DNA of 64,000 nucleotides from Vitellaria paradoxa (taxonomy: Eukaryota; Streptophyta; Magnoliopsida; Ericales; Sapotaceae), in contig CM034238.1 of the NCBI GenBank assembly GCA_019916065.1, positions 28,197,246 through 28,261,245 of the forward strand. Reading direction: 5' to 3'. The notes below the pieces were generated by a model. It was not told where the DNA came from. It ran no database searches and saw only the letters and a list, made by a program, of their open reading frames with translations. A program made the translations under genes and the position numbers. Every line of letters begins with the position of its first letter. Within the stretch, counting starts at the first letter, position 1. This document shows, one piece after another, positions 11,626-23,985 of this stretch.

Positions 11626-11642
11626 TGGCATCAAAGCATAGG
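11626..11642 (+). promoter_or_regulatory. Primer-binding site (initiator-Met tRNA type)
   Basis: TGGCATCAAAGCATAGG, three bases after the 5' LTR, is two changes from the common plant TGGTATCAGAGC primer site, complementary to initiator methionine tRNA. It starts minus-strand DNA synthesis in the element and fixes the element's orientation as plus. Confidence 0.75.
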
Positions 11643-14600
11643 TTAAAATACCTAGGGGACAGCAGGGGCCTGGCATTATGTGTTGTACGCTTATGTGTAA
11701 TAACCGACATCTAGTCATTGCTGAAAATTGACTCATTGGTATTTTATGGGGTGGTTGGTAGTGTAAGCAGATGGAATTAGGAATGTTGCTAGAATAGTGG
11801 CCCCGTTGGTAAGGACATGAAAACTTATGAAATATTTTTAGCTGATAGTAAGTAAAGCTGGTATGTGAACAAGTGGTGTAATTGGTGGTGGTTTGTTGGG
11901 CTTAAGCATAAGGTGTGAAAGATGTTTTGGTGGTAGTTCTAACATCAAGAATGATGGTTATATGTAAATATGAATATAATAAAAAGATTTTAAATTTGAA
12001 GCTCAAGAGGCTTAAATAGTTTAAGTTAGTAACTCAAGGATTTGTTGAAATTACATTTTATTATCGAGTAATGTATAATTGTGAGACGATTTTGAAGTAG
12101 TAATGGCAATAATAGAAATTTAAATTTTGAAATGGATGAGTTAGCAACTTGATAAGCGGTGATTGACCATTATTGTGGATTAGTAATGATTATCTTGACT
12201 GATGACACCGTAGTTTAGATTCGGGATAAAGCAAGTGTAATGTTACTTTCTTCATTAATGATATTAAGTGCATTAGGAAATCTTGTGTTTAGATAACCAA
12301 TTTGAGATTGAATGAGAAGTTGTCTCAGTTTTGTTTCCATGAGTAATGTGTAAATTATGAAGGCATTCTTGAGAAAGAGTAAGGTTAATTTCCTTTAAGG
12401 TAGATTAACTTTTTCTAGATTCTATGTCAGATGTCTCTTTTGTTTCAATTGCCCTATATTTTATGGTACTGTTTAAGTTTTGGAAGTTTTGAATTTAATT
12501 AAGTGATTTGTAAGCCTATGGTTTTATCTAATATAATATTTCGGGCCGGGATATTGGATATTCTCGTAAAGATGAATGGTAAAAGGTTTGAGGTTTTGAG
12601 TTAATTAGAAGTTGCCAAATTAAGTGGGAATTAAGGATGTGTATTGGTTATTAAGTTTTGGCAATTTGTCTTAATGGTTACATGTTGAGAACAGTAAGTA
12701 TAGGTTTGGTTTGTTTGAGATAAAGTTTAGAGTCAGGTGGTATTTGGTCGGGTAATTACGATGAATCCTCCAAAGATTTTAGTTGTATTAATTGAGTATG
12801 ACTGAGGTTGGATTTGATATCTAAGTTTTGTGAATTTGGAGGGTTACTACCACTGCCCTATTTAAGATATCCCTCAGCTGATAGAATTATTGATTCAACT
12901 GATCTAGAAAAGAGTTAGAAATTTGGTAGGGTAAGGTTATTAAAAATATTTTATAAGCTGAGGCGTAGATTAACCGAAGCTCTTTGGTGATTATTCTTAC
13001 CTGGGAAGGGGTTACTCCAGGTATTGTGATAGGTTACAAAAAAAAAAAAAAATTTAGGTTGTGTGCTAGTGCATAATGATTAGATAACGGTGTAAGTCAA
13101 ATTAGTTGAAATCACATGAAAAGGATCAACTGAAATGGTTTTGCATTGAAGACTTGATCGAATTAGTAGAATGCCAAAAGAGTTTAGAATGTACTCAGCA
13201 TACCAGAATTTCAAAATTATTATTTATGCAACACGATTTGACCGTGAGCCAATGTAATTGAGTGAAGTACTAGGAAGATTTTGATTTTAAAATCTCCAAT
13301 CTTATTCGAGTAAGGCCAATTTAACGACTGATGCTTTAAATAAGAAGTCAAAGAGTTTGATTGTTGCTAGGTTTGCTTTCATTGAAGTCTTTGAGGAAAT
13401 GTTTAGGATTTTAAGATGCGTAGGATGAGAATTATGGTAATAGAGAAATAAATTTCTAGAAATGTAGTTATCTGGGTATGATATTGACAAAATGGATAGG
13501 GGTTATTAGGTTCCAATCGTGGGACCAGTTCCATTAGAAAATGCAATATTATTAGTCTTCTGACTAAAGTGTTGAGTACGAAAGTATAACCATAAATGGA
13601 CAATTAAGATTCAAAAACAAAGTGATTATGCTTGATGTGTATGGACTTCAGGGAGGAGAGGATTGGAAATTTTATCATTCGAGATTTTGGTACGTCTAGA
13701 TAGCATTACAAGATATAATGAATTGAAATTTTCAATATTGGCGGAATGCAATGAAATGCAAGGCAACGTTCGTAAATTTCAAGAGGGTGTTTTCAGAAGA
13801 ATTTCTGGTTTACCACCTGGAGGGAAAGAAAGAAAGTATATGTTGGAAGTTGTAGCAAGTTAAGAAGATTAATAAGAGAATTAATAATAAAACTTGGAGA
13901 TTGATTTGTGTACTCATGGTATTTGTAGGTGATTTATAATTGATATGATAAGTGAGGGCTAAAGTTTGTACATTTAGGTGATAAATTGTGAAATTCAAAT
14001 TTGTTGATTAATTCGGTTATGCTTGGTAAGATTATCTGTTATACAGGAGATACCGAGGTTTCATATGGTTAATAAAAATTTTATGAAATTTTAGTTATGA
14101 GATAGAAGATAACAGAGAAAATTGAAAATGAAAGATTTTGAAGAATATTTGAAAGGATTTGGGAAATACTTAAAAGTACTAAGTATACAAGGTTTATTAT
14201 ATTTATTGGGCTTTGAGAACGATTAATTTGGGTTGGTTGATTAGATGTCTTGATATAATTAATTTAAGTGCAATGATGTTATGATTTGCCCTTTGTACAA
14301 TTAGAATTAGGAATTTTATGCTGAACATAGGAGGTTGTGGTAAAGGAGGAAGAAATTAGAATTAATAAACGAAGGGTTTGCGGTTTAATTTATTCTAAGA
14401 GTTTACTATACAATATGTTAAGGATAGTGACTCCATATAAGAAATCATAAAGATTGACTCTTACTATTTGATTGGTATATCTATTTTAGCTGAAAGGATC
14501 ATTGATACTTTCAAAGACTGATTTAAGGTTTGGATACCACCAAATTAAGTGTAAGATATAAGAGTATTTCTAAACAATGTTTAGGACTCGGTATGCACTT

Positions 14601-16543
14601 TATGAACTCCTGGTAGTGCCATTTGGATTAACTCATACCCCAATAGAATTTATTGATAAGATGAGCATGGTGTTTAATAATCAACTAGACAAATTGTAGA
14701 AGTGTGTATGTTACTTCTATGTTATGTATATGCTGAATTTTGATTAATCAAGGATTATTAGCGGAAGTTCGGGCTGAAACTGATGTGGTATATAGAAATA
14801 CATGTATGTAAAATTGAAATGAAAAAAATGGTATTGAATTGGGGTCAATGAGTTTCACGAGTTTGATAGTTTATAGATTACGTTGGAACTTATATTGGTA
14901 ATGATGTATGTTTTGATCAGTTGAAGTATTAGTTTCCCAACTGGCTCATGGTATGTAAATGGGAATATCAAGTTAGGTAAAGGAGATGACTTCTGGTGGA
15001 AAGAATTATTTGGGGCTAGTTTGGTAGAAGTCCGAAGCTAACCGAGGAGTCTAGTTACAGTTGGGAGTGGGAAATAGAATGAATATGTAGAAGGAGAAGG
15101 ATTTTGAAATAAAATAAATAGCCTACCATGTTTATTTGTTAGTATCCTTATCTTCAGACTATGCCATGGATAACATGGTAAATTATAGATTATAACTTGT
15201 GAATTTTAATCAGTATTTGTGAATTTTAATCAGTATCTAAAGAGTTGGGTTGGATTGGAAGGTCGATAACTTAATTGAGTTTAATTTGAGTATGCAAATA
15301 TGAGACGGGGAGAAATCGAGAGGGAAGCAGTACTTGAGAAACAGAGGTATAGGAATAAAAAGGAAAGTTATAAAGTTATAATTAATAAAAGATTTGTGAG
15401 TTAATTTGGTTAGCAGCTATGCCTAATCGAGGACCTATTATACTTAGATATGATACGCTTGGTGCTATCTTTATGTGATTAGAATGATTGTATGATGACC
15501 TATGATGGTTGGTGTTAACTACATGTTTGATATGCTACCTATTTGGTTTATAGTATAACTTAATCGAATGGACTTGGGGCTTTAGTTGGAAGGATTAAGT
15601 ATTAAGGCCACGTGTTTTAAGATTTAGATCTATGGGAAGAGTTGGAAATAAAATAGAGAAGCAACATTTTAAGGTAATGATAAGTTCGGTACAGGGTGGT
15701 TGTGTTAAGAGGATTTGATGAGTAAAGTACTTAGGGTCATTATCCATGATTAATTGAAAATATTGATAAAGTGATTGGTAATGGCAAATGATGAATTAAG
15801 ATAAGAATTTCTGATGAAAGAAGAGGATATTAAATAATATGATAAAGTGGAAAAAAAAACCTTGAAAATGGGGGTGCTGTGTTATGGATATATAATAGCG
15901 GAAGCATTAAATCCTTATTATATCAGCTGTGTGATCAAGGGACGATGCAGTATATGTGGTATGTTAATACATTAGTGTGATAGAATGACGGTGTAGAAAA
16001 AAATTATTATTAAAAAGGAAGTGTGGATATAAACCGGATGACGAAATTGATGAAAAAAGGATCCTAGGATATTCGAATAAGGAAATATCAATATTGTGAC
16101 GCAGAGGAAATATTAAAATTCGATTTATTAAGAAAAAGGAAAAAAAAATTGAGGATGATCAGGTGCAATATTATGAAAATTCGGATAAGTGTGTATAATG
16201 ATAGTACAATACGGGATAGAAATTAAAGTTTGGTGTTATTAAAATACGGACTTGATAGTAGGTTGTTATAAATTATTTAAGGAGTCACTAAATTAGTTAC
16301 TGGACTCAGAGTAGCACAGCAGACACATGGATACTTATATTTTTCATTTGCCATAGTTTGTTAAATTGAGACTATATGAGTATTATTGATTTTGAATAAT
16401 CCTGTTCACGTTAGAACCCTCATGATATTGAAGAGTCTATTTGAAGGTATGAGTTTAAGATGTAAGAAACATATCTGCAATAGTTATCCTAGAGTTATGT
16501 CTGTGTTGATTACCTCAAATTTCGAGGATAAAATTTTTAGAAG
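11643..16543 (+). pseudogene. Decayed gypsy gag-pol region with RNase H and RT traces
   Basis: There is no long open frame, and most of the interval is unrecognisable. Two chromovirus-like islands survive. At about 13270-13365, DFDFKISN followed in another frame by KANLTTDALNKKS matches the end of RNase H (usual form ...HPGKANVVADALSRKS). At about 14500-14700, FRTRYALYELLVVPFGLT and a YHQIK block match the reverse transcriptase core (usual [21 protein letters not shown]). RNase H upstream of RT is the wrong order for an intact element, so the internal region has been rearranged or is composite. The Asp-Asp catalytic motif is not seen. The element could move only with outside proteins. Confidence 0.6.
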
Positions 16544-16548
16544 GGGAG
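16520..16548 (+). promoter_or_regulatory. Gypsy polypurine tract, split by copia
   Basis: TTCGAGGATAAAATTTTTAG then AAGGGGAG is the standard chromovirus polypurine tract and lead-in, which primes plus-strand synthesis. Its last bases, GGGAG, are the copia target duplication. The tract resumes as GGGAGAA at 21469-21475, directly before the 3' LTR. Confidence 0.75.
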
Positions 16549-16703
16549 TGTTAATGTACCTAGTTAATGTAGTTAATGTACAGATACATGTATTGTAAGG
16601 TGAAAGGACAGTGTAGGTGAGTCGAAAGGTTATCTTAGGATGTATATATATGTATACTCCCAGGCATGTTTCTAATAAGAAAAAGTTATTCAAGTTTACA
16701 ACA
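16549..16703 (+). repeat. Copia 5' LTR
   Basis: TGTTAATGTACC...TTTACAACA, 155 bp. It contains TGTATATATATGTATA, a likely TATA region, and AATAAGAAAA downstream. The terminal TGTT/AACA pairs are inverted, as expected. Confidence 0.95.
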
Positions 16704-16716
16704 TGGTATCAGAGCG
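16704..16716 (+). promoter_or_regulatory. Copia primer-binding site
   Basis: TGGTATCAGAGCG directly abuts the 5' LTR and matches the plant initiator-Met tRNA 3' end complement. Confidence 0.9.
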
Positions 16717-17176
16717 TTGTTAAAATTGTGTGTAAGGAAAATCAGAACAGTGTTGTATCTGTTCTTGGTCACTGGCGGTGTCAGTGTTCTTGGTCGGACG
16801 TTGTTCAACTGGTGGAGTCGGACGTTGGTGTCTGGTGGAGTTCAACCTTGTCGTTCGAACTTCGGTATACCCCAGCTTGGTCGCCTGAGTGGGGCGACCA
16901 CCGTCGGAGCAGCGCCGTCACCGGAAAGATTGTCACGCGCCTCCACGCGCCACTTGTTCCTCTGCGCGTGGACTTCACGCGCCGTCGCTGTAGCCTCGTT
17001 TGCCGGCACGTGTGACTCCGGTGGACTTCCGGCCTTCTTTGTCTTCTGTTCTCCTCTCTCCGGCGAGTCTACTGGTATTCTTGTTTTTGTGTTTGGACCA
17101 TCTATCTCTTGCTCCTTCCTCTTGTCTGCTACTGGTACTGTTCATCCGTTATTGCTGGTACCAGAATATTCGTTCT

Positions 17177-20100
17177 ATGGCTACTGGAACATTTTTGGAG
17201 CAGAAAATGGCTAGTGTTTCCATCCCTATGTCTCAACAATTAACTACCAGGAAGTTAAATGGGACGAACTACGTTCAGTAGTCCAAAGCCGTAAAGATTG
17301 CATTAACTGGGTATGGAAAGCAGAAGCACTTGACTGAGTCTGGACCCCCTGAAACTGATCCTAAGCATGATGTTTGGGTCCAAGAAGATGCTCACCTTGT
17401 TAGTTTACTATGGAATTCCATGGAACCAAACATTGCTGACATGTGTACTCACCTTGACACCTGCAAAGAAATTTGGGAATACGTTCGCTTGTTGTTCTCT
17501 AGTGATCTTACTCGCATGTACGACTTATCACAAGAGTTCTTTCAACTTCAACAATCTGGCAGACCAGTCACTGAGTACTTCGCCTCTTTGAAGCGTGTTC
17601 ATGAGGAGCTAAGTTCTCTCCAACCACTATCTGCTGATGTTAATGCAATGCAAAAGCAAAGGGAACAGATGGTTGTACTCCGTTTTCTTGCCGGACTAGA
17701 TCCTGAGTTTGAACCGGTAAAAGCTCAAATTCTCAGTGGAGAATCTCTTCCTTCATTTGCTGAAACTTACTCCTGTGTCATGAGGACTGCATCTAGGGAT
17801 CAATCCACCACTATTGATGCTACACGAACTGCCCTAGCCAGTCAAAAGATTTCGGAAAGTAAGAATTCTAGTTATATTATCCCATCTCAGAATGGGGATA
17901 GAGGGGCTCGTAGTGGTCGCGGCCGTGGTCGTGGTGCGAAATCTAAATGTTCTAATTGTGGTCGTGTTGGCCATATTAAGGAGACTTGTTGGGATCTTCA
18001 TGGAAAGCCAGCTCATATGGCTCAAGTAGCCTCCTCTGATGCTTCTGCAAATAAGCCCAGTACGAGTGGACCATCAACTGTGACGCTTTCAGAAGAAGAG
18101 TATGCCAGACTTCTTCAGTATCAGACAGCTCACCAGGCATCTCTTCCCACAGCTTCCTTGGCTCATCATGATAATCCTACTGCTCATGTGTCTACCCTTT
18201 CACCAACTTCATGGATTATTGATTCTGGTGCTTCAGATCATATGTCTGGTATTTCATCATTGTTCTCTAATATTCAGCCTTCCTCTATCCCCAGTGTCAC
18301 TACAGCTAATGGTTCATCTAACCCAGTTAAGGGTATCGGGAAAGTCTGTACATCTTTACCGTTATCCTCTGTTTTATATGTTCCTTCCTTGTCTTTTAAT
18401 CTTCTATCTGTTAGTAAAATCACCAAACAACTCAATTGTTCAATGACTTTCTTTCTTGATTCTGTGGTTATTCAGGATTTAAAGACGAGGAAGAAGATTG
18501 GAGAAGGGCATGAAGCTCAGGGACTCTACTATCTAAGTGGTTCATCTGCACCTCAGTCTACTACTTGTTCTGTTGTCGCTGCTCCCATTGAAGTTCACTG
18601 TTGTCTTGGTCATCCGTCTTTTGATAAATTAAAGTCTATGGTTCCCAGTTTGAGTCATATTCAGTCTTTGAATTGTGAGTCTTGTCAGTTAGGTAAGCAT
18701 CACCGTGCTTCCTTCAGTCCTAGAGTCAATAATCGATCTGCTAGTTCTTTTTATTTGGTCCATTCTGATGTATGGGGACCGAGTCGTGTTGTTTCAAAAT
18801 TGGGGTTTAAGTATTTTGTCACTTTCATTGATGATTTTTCTCGACTCACATGGATTTATCTAATGAAAGATCGTTCTGAGCTGTTCTCTATTTTTCAATC
18901 TTATTGTGCTGAAATAAAAACTCAATTTGATGCTTCTATCAAAGTTCTTCGTAGTGATAATGCCAAAGAATATTTTTCCAAACCTTTCACTGACTTTATG
19001 TCCTCATTTGGCATGATTCATCAGTCTTCGTGTTCTCGTACTCCACAACAAAATGGAGTTGCTAAACGAAAGAACTTACATCTTGTTGAGACAGCTCGTT
19101 GTCTTATGTTTCACATGAAGGTTCCAAAAGTGTTTTGGGGGGATGCTATTCTCACTGCATGTCATTTAATTAATAGAATGCCATCTTCTGTTCTGCAAGG
19201 TCGTTCTCCTTATTCTGTAATGTTTTCTACAACACCATTGTTTCCTCTTCCTCCACGCATCTTTGGATGGTTGCTTTTGTTCATCAACTCGACAGTGGTA
19301 CTGACAAGCTCGACCCTCGTGCTATTAAGTGTGTCTTTTTGGGATACTCTCGGTTACAAAAAGGATATCGATGTTACAGTCCGTCTCTTAATCGATACTT
19401 TGTCTGTGCTGATGTCTCCTTCTTTGAGAATACTCCTTTCTTCTCTGATAACTCATCTTTAATTGATTTGAATGAGAGTCTTCCTTTTCCTGTGATTTCC
19501 CCTTTTCGTCTTTCACGTCCTGATTTGCAGGTTTACACCAGACGGCAGGTAGCTACTGAGTCTCTCCCTGAAGCTTCAGGCACTCCATCTTCTCCACCTC
19601 CGTCTTCAGATCCTGCTCCTGAGCCAACACTTAGTGATCTTGATCTTCCTGTTGCCCATCGAAAAGGTAAACGCACTTGCACTACCCATCCTATTTCCAA
19701 TTTTGTTTCTTATTCATCCCTATCTCCCTCTTACTATGCTTTTGTTACCTCATTGTCTTCTGTATCCATTCCTAACTCTGTGTCTGAAGCATTGTCTCAT
19801 TCCGGATGGCGTACTGCCATGGAAGAAGAAATGTTCGCCCTCCGAACCAATGATACTTGGGATCTGGTTGCTCTTCCTTCTGGCAAGTCAACAGTTGGTT
19901 GTCGATGGGTGTATAATGTCAAAGTTCATCCTGATGGGTCTGTTGATAGGTTGAAAGCCAGGCTTGTTGCAAAGGGGTACACTCAAGTCTATGGGCTTGA
20001 TTTTTTAGAGACTTTTTCTCCTGTGGCTAAGATTAGGTCCGTTCGTCTTCTCATTTCCCTTGCAGTCACTTTCCACTGGACTCTTCATCAGCTTGATGTT

Positions 20101-21306
20101 AAGAATGCATTCTTGCATGGAGATCTTCTCGAAGAGGTGTACATGGAGCAACCTCCTGGATTTGTTGCTCAGGGGGAGTCTGGACTAGTGTGCAAATTGA
20201 AAAAGTCACTTTATGGCTTGAAGCAGTCCCCGCGAGCATGGTTTGGTAGATTTAGTGATGTGGTGAAAGAATTTGGATTGATACGTTGTGGTGTTGATCA
20301 TTCTGTTTTCTACCGTCATTCCTCACAGGGGAAGATATGGCTACTGGTGTATGTGGATGATATTGTGATAACAGGAAATGACACACAAGGGATTTTTGAT
20401 CTGAAGATATTCCTTCAAACTAAGTTCAACACTAAGGATCTGGGTTCGCTAAAGTATTTCTTAGGAATTGAGATTGCAAGGTCACATGAGGGTATTGCTC
20501 TCTCTCAGAGAAAATATGTTCTTGATCTGCTATCTGAAACTGGCATGTTAGGAACCAAACCTGTTGATACCCCAATGGATCCTAATACAAAGCTCCTTGT
20601 GGATAAGGGAGAATTATTAGCTGATCCGAGTAAATATCGCAGGTTAGTTGGGAAGCTCAATTACCTGACAGTCACACGACCAGATATTTCATTTGCTACC
20701 AGCGTAGTCAGTCAATTCCTTGATGCACCTCGCTCCAGTCATTGGGATGCAGTCATTCGTATTTTGAGGTATCTAAAAGGTGCACCAGGACATGGTCTAC
20801 TGTATCGAGATAATGGTCATACTCTTGTTCAAGGGTATACAGATGCTGATTGGGCTGGTTCTCCATCAGATAGAAGGTCCACTACTGGATATTGTATTTT
20901 TGTGGGTGGAAATCTAGTATCCTGGAAGAGTAAGAAGCAAACTGTGGTGGCAAGATCAAGTGCAGAGTCAGAGTATAGAGCCATGGCTCATACGTCCTGT
21001 GAATTGATTTGGATGAGTCATATGTTAGAAGAGTTGGGAGTTACTGGCTCACAGCCTATGGAACTATTTTGTGATAATCAAGCTGCTGTCCATATAGCCT
21101 CTAATCCAGTGTTTCATGAAAGAACTAAACACATTGAAGTTGATTGTCACTTCATTAGGGAGAAGATTCTTCAAAATGTCATCAAAACTAGCCATGTAAA
21201 ATCTGAGGATCAGTTAGCTGACTTATTCACTAAAGCCTTGGGTGGTGCTAGAGTAAAGTTTATTTGTAACAAGCTTGGAACATATGATATATATGCTCCA
21301 GCTTGA
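17177..21306 (+). pseudogene. Copia gag-pol polyprotein, one stop and one frameshift
   Basis: The ATG at 17177 starts a gag N-terminus (MATGTFLEQKM). A TAG at 17279-17281 replaces what is normally Trp in the NY-x-W-S context. Reading resumes through the gag body, a CX2CX4HX4C knuckle (CSNCGRVGHIKETC, about 17950), protease DSGA (about 18222), integrase zinc region and core (HSDVWG, IDDFSR), reverse transcriptase with LVYVDDIVI (about 20345), and RNase H (TDADWAG, SSAESEYRA), ending at TGA 21304-21306. A one-base loss near 19268 moves the frame after PPRIFG. The integrase position normally Glu in GVAERKN is Lys (AAA, 19064-19066), which removes a catalytic carboxylate. The polyprotein would make, cut and insert element DNA, but this copy cannot produce it intact. 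Confidence 0.92.
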
Positions 21307-21313
21307 GGGGGAG
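21306..21313 (+). promoter_or_regulatory. Copia polypurine tract
   Basis: AGGGGGAG, immediately before the 3' LTR and overlapping the end of the gag-pol stop codon. It is the expected plus-strand primer. Confidence 0.85.
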
Positions 21314-21468
21314 TGTTAATGTACCTAGTTAATGTAGTTAATGTACAGATACATGTATTGTAAGGTGAAAGGACAGTGTAGGTGAGTCGAAAGGTTATCT
21401 TAGGATGTATATATATGTATACTCCCAGGCATGTTTCTAATAAGAAAAAGTTATTCACGTTTACAACA
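21314..21468 (+). repeat. Copia 3' LTR
   Basis: 155 bp, identical to the 5' LTR except CACGTTTAC where the 5' copy has CAAGTTTAC. Confidence 0.95.
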
Positions 21469-21489
21469 GGGAGAATGTAACAACCCTAA

Positions 21490-21701
21490 CCAAACCAAAC
21501 CAAACCAAACCAAATTAAGCATTTTCCCACTAGGTGAGGTCGGCTATATGGATTTGTCGACGCCAATTAGATCTCATTAGGTGTCAGAAAATCCATAAAA
21601 AAAATTCAACAAAGTTTTACGCTGGCTGTCGACTACCTAACACAACCCTCCTCCTTTATCCGGGCTTGGGACCGGCTATGAAAAAAAACATAGGCGGAGT
21701 T
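21490..21701 (-). mobile_element. 212-bp internally deleted RTE LINE (mini-RTE)
   Basis: Read on the minus strand it begins CTCCGCCTATG, exactly like the full RTE at 26812. It follows that element's 5' end for about 130 bp, jumps at an AGAT microhomology (near 21570) to the last 80 bp of the RTE 3' end, and finishes with GGTTTGG repeats. A 16 bp perfect duplication AATGTAACAACCCTAA flanks it (21474-21489 and 21702-21717). It has no coding capacity, so it must have been mobilised by RTE proteins. It behaves like a SINE made from the two ends of its parent. Confidence 0.9.
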
Positions 21702-22629
21702 AATGTAACAACCCTAAAATTTTAAATTTTTAATATACATATTATTTTAATAGATTATTAAAAATTTTGATTTTAATATAAACATTATTTTAATATATAT
21801 TATATAAAATTAAAAAGTTAAAAGTGACCACGTAGAGGCTTTGGTTAGGAATTATTATTCTTTTATTTTTCTTTTTCTATTTTTCTTACTTGACCCCAAG
21901 AATGTCATGTCTATACATATGAGAAAATTCGGTGAGAAACAAACCAGGGGAAAAAAAAAAGGTGCAAAACATGGCAACTCCAAATGAGTGCCTACTGGCA
22001 CCCTACCCTTAGCTTATAATAAGTTTCCGTGAATCATACCCCTTGGGTATACATATATATATGTATATATGACATGTTAGAAAGACAAAAAAAAAAGGTA
22101 GCCATGTGTGGCCACGTGTCCCAAGCATATGTGAAAAGAAAAGTGCCAGCATAGCTTCCTTTTGCTTGGAAACCAAGCATTAAGCCTATATATATATATA
22201 TATGTATATGTGTGGTTGTGGGGGGTGCACTTGGGTGGCGAGAAAAAGGAAAAGCCGAGAAAGAAAGAAAAAATGGAGAAAGAGAAAAGAAGGAAGAGAG
22301 GGAGAGTGAGAAACTAAATTCAAGAATAGCGGGGCTTTGGTATTTTCGACGTTGTGATCGTCATGGCAGTGCCGGATCATTATAATTCGGCCCAGAATGG
22401 AAAATACAAAGGAGCGAAGTTTCAAACTGTTGGGGTTTCTTCACAACTTCTTCTTTTTTTTTTCTTTGAATTTGAGGTAGAAGATTTATTCTTATAATTG
22501 AGATTTAGTATTTTGTACAAAGGCATGATAAAAATATATAATTTTATTGCATGATTATTGTGATAATACAAGAGAATGCAAAATAATGGAATTATGGTTA
22601 AAATTATAATTTTGTGCACTTTCATGAAA

Positions 22630-23985
22630 AATATGTTGAGGTGTTATAAGAGTAGTAAGGGGTTATAAGGGTGGCAAAGGGATAGCTTGCGTGGCATGTT
22701 GAAGTGTTATAAGGGTGGCAAAGGGAATAGCCTGTATGGCTTGTTGAGGCGTTATAAGAGTGGCAAGGGGTTATAAGGGTGGCAAAGGTAGGAGCCTGCA
22801 TGGCTTGTTGATGTGTTATAAAGGTGGCAATGGGTTATAAGGATGGCCAAGGGAGTAGCCTGCGTGGCTTGATTAGGTGTTATAAGGGTGGCAAAAGGAT
22901 AGCCTGCATGGCATGTTGAGGTGTTATAAGGGTAGCAAAGGGATAGCCTGCGTGGCATGCTAAGGCATATAAGGGTGGCAAAGGGATAGCTTGCGTGACA
23001 TGTTAATGTGTTATAAGCAAAGTTGTTAAAATCGAGATTTTACTTAAAATCGGTAGAGGGTCTGAAAATCGAATCGTAAAATCGAATCGCAAAATCGTAA
23101 GATTTTACCAAATACCTATAAAATGAAAATATAGTCTATTACGCTAATATTTTTTATTTAGAGCTTCCATTTTTTTTTTTGGGGTTTTTGGGTAAGTTAA
23201 TAATTTTATTAATAAAGAAGAGTGAAAAGATATGTATCATGAAAAATGCCGTACACAAAACTTACTCATATTAACAAAACATATCCTTAACAAGGTTTTC
23301 AAAATATTTTATATCTGGTTCTAAATTCTCTTTATCCACCTGCACAATTGAGACTATTAAAATATTTGACGTGATCTATGCAGTTGACATTAAAATATTG
23401 ACTTCATTTTATCCTAATTTTTTGTTTGAATTGAAATGTATTTGTAATATTTTATTATAGGTCTCTTGGTATCTATCTTGCCTACGACATTTAATTTATG
23501 GTAGTCAATTTAATGCAACAATGCACATGATCCTCAACTAGTGTAGTATAATAAATAAAAGTGTTATAAAATAAAAAAAAATCTAAAACAATAAAATAAC
23601 AAGTGAAATAGTTCTAGCATATTACTTGAAAAAAAAATTCATAAAAATCTATTTTATTTGATAAAATTACACAAAAATCACTTAACTTTTAAAATCGGCA
23701 AATCACCTATAAAATCGAGATTTTACTGATTTTATGTCCCAAAATCGAGATTTTACCTATTTTGTCCCTATTAAGATTTTATATAAAATCGAACAAGCTT
23801 TCCCACTCTAACATCGTAAAATCGTAAGATTTTAAGATTTAAATCGGGATTTTAACAACATTGGTTATAAGGGTGGCAAGGGATTATAGGGATAGCAAAG
23901 AGATAGCTTGCGTGGCATATTGAGGTGTTGCAAGGGTGGCAAGGTGTTATAAGGGAGGCAAAGGAATAACCTTACGTGGGCATTT
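22630..23985. repeat. GTTATAAGGGTGGC minisatellite in the 3' LTR
   Basis: Same unit as the 5' LTR array, interrupted by the hAT-like element at 23018-23863. Unit number and variants differ from the 5' array, showing post-insertion change by slippage or unequal exchange. Confidence 0.8.
23018..23863. mobile_element. 846-bp non-autonomous hAT-like transposon
   Basis: Terminal inverted repeats are CAAAGTTGTTAAAATC and its mate CAATGTTGTTAAAATC (15 of 16 identical). They are flanked by the 8 bp direct repeat GTTATAAG (23010-23017 and 23864-23871). CA..TG ends and 8 bp duplications fit hAT. GTTATAAG is also part of the local minisatellite, so the duplication alone is not proof. Subterminal regions carry many AAAATCG and GATTTTA motifs, probable transposase-binding repeats. 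The interior is AT-rich without a transposase frame. Confidence 0.8.

Larger units (their letters stand above)
16549..21468 (+). mobile_element. Young Ty1/copia retrotransposon, near-complete
   Basis: This 4920 bp element has 155 bp LTRs that differ at a single base (A/C near position 142 of the LTR), a perfect GGGAG target duplication (16544-16548 and 21469-21473), a TGGTATCAGAGC primer site and a GGGGGAG polypurine tract. One gag-pol region fills the interior. The LTR identity shows recent insertion into the polypurine tract of the gypsy element. The short LTRs suggest an Ale- or Ivana-like lineage, which I cannot confirm. Confidence 0.95.

Noticed and set aside
16617..17214. Overlapping frames of 132 and 182 codons in the copia leader
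   Set aside because: They cover the 5' LTR end, primer site and leader of the copia element; GC-richness makes them open by chance, and gag starts at 17177.
22630..23985. Regularly spaced repeats resembling a CRISPR array
   Set aside because: Units are imperfect, vary in length, have no unique spacers and lie in an LTR of a plant element.
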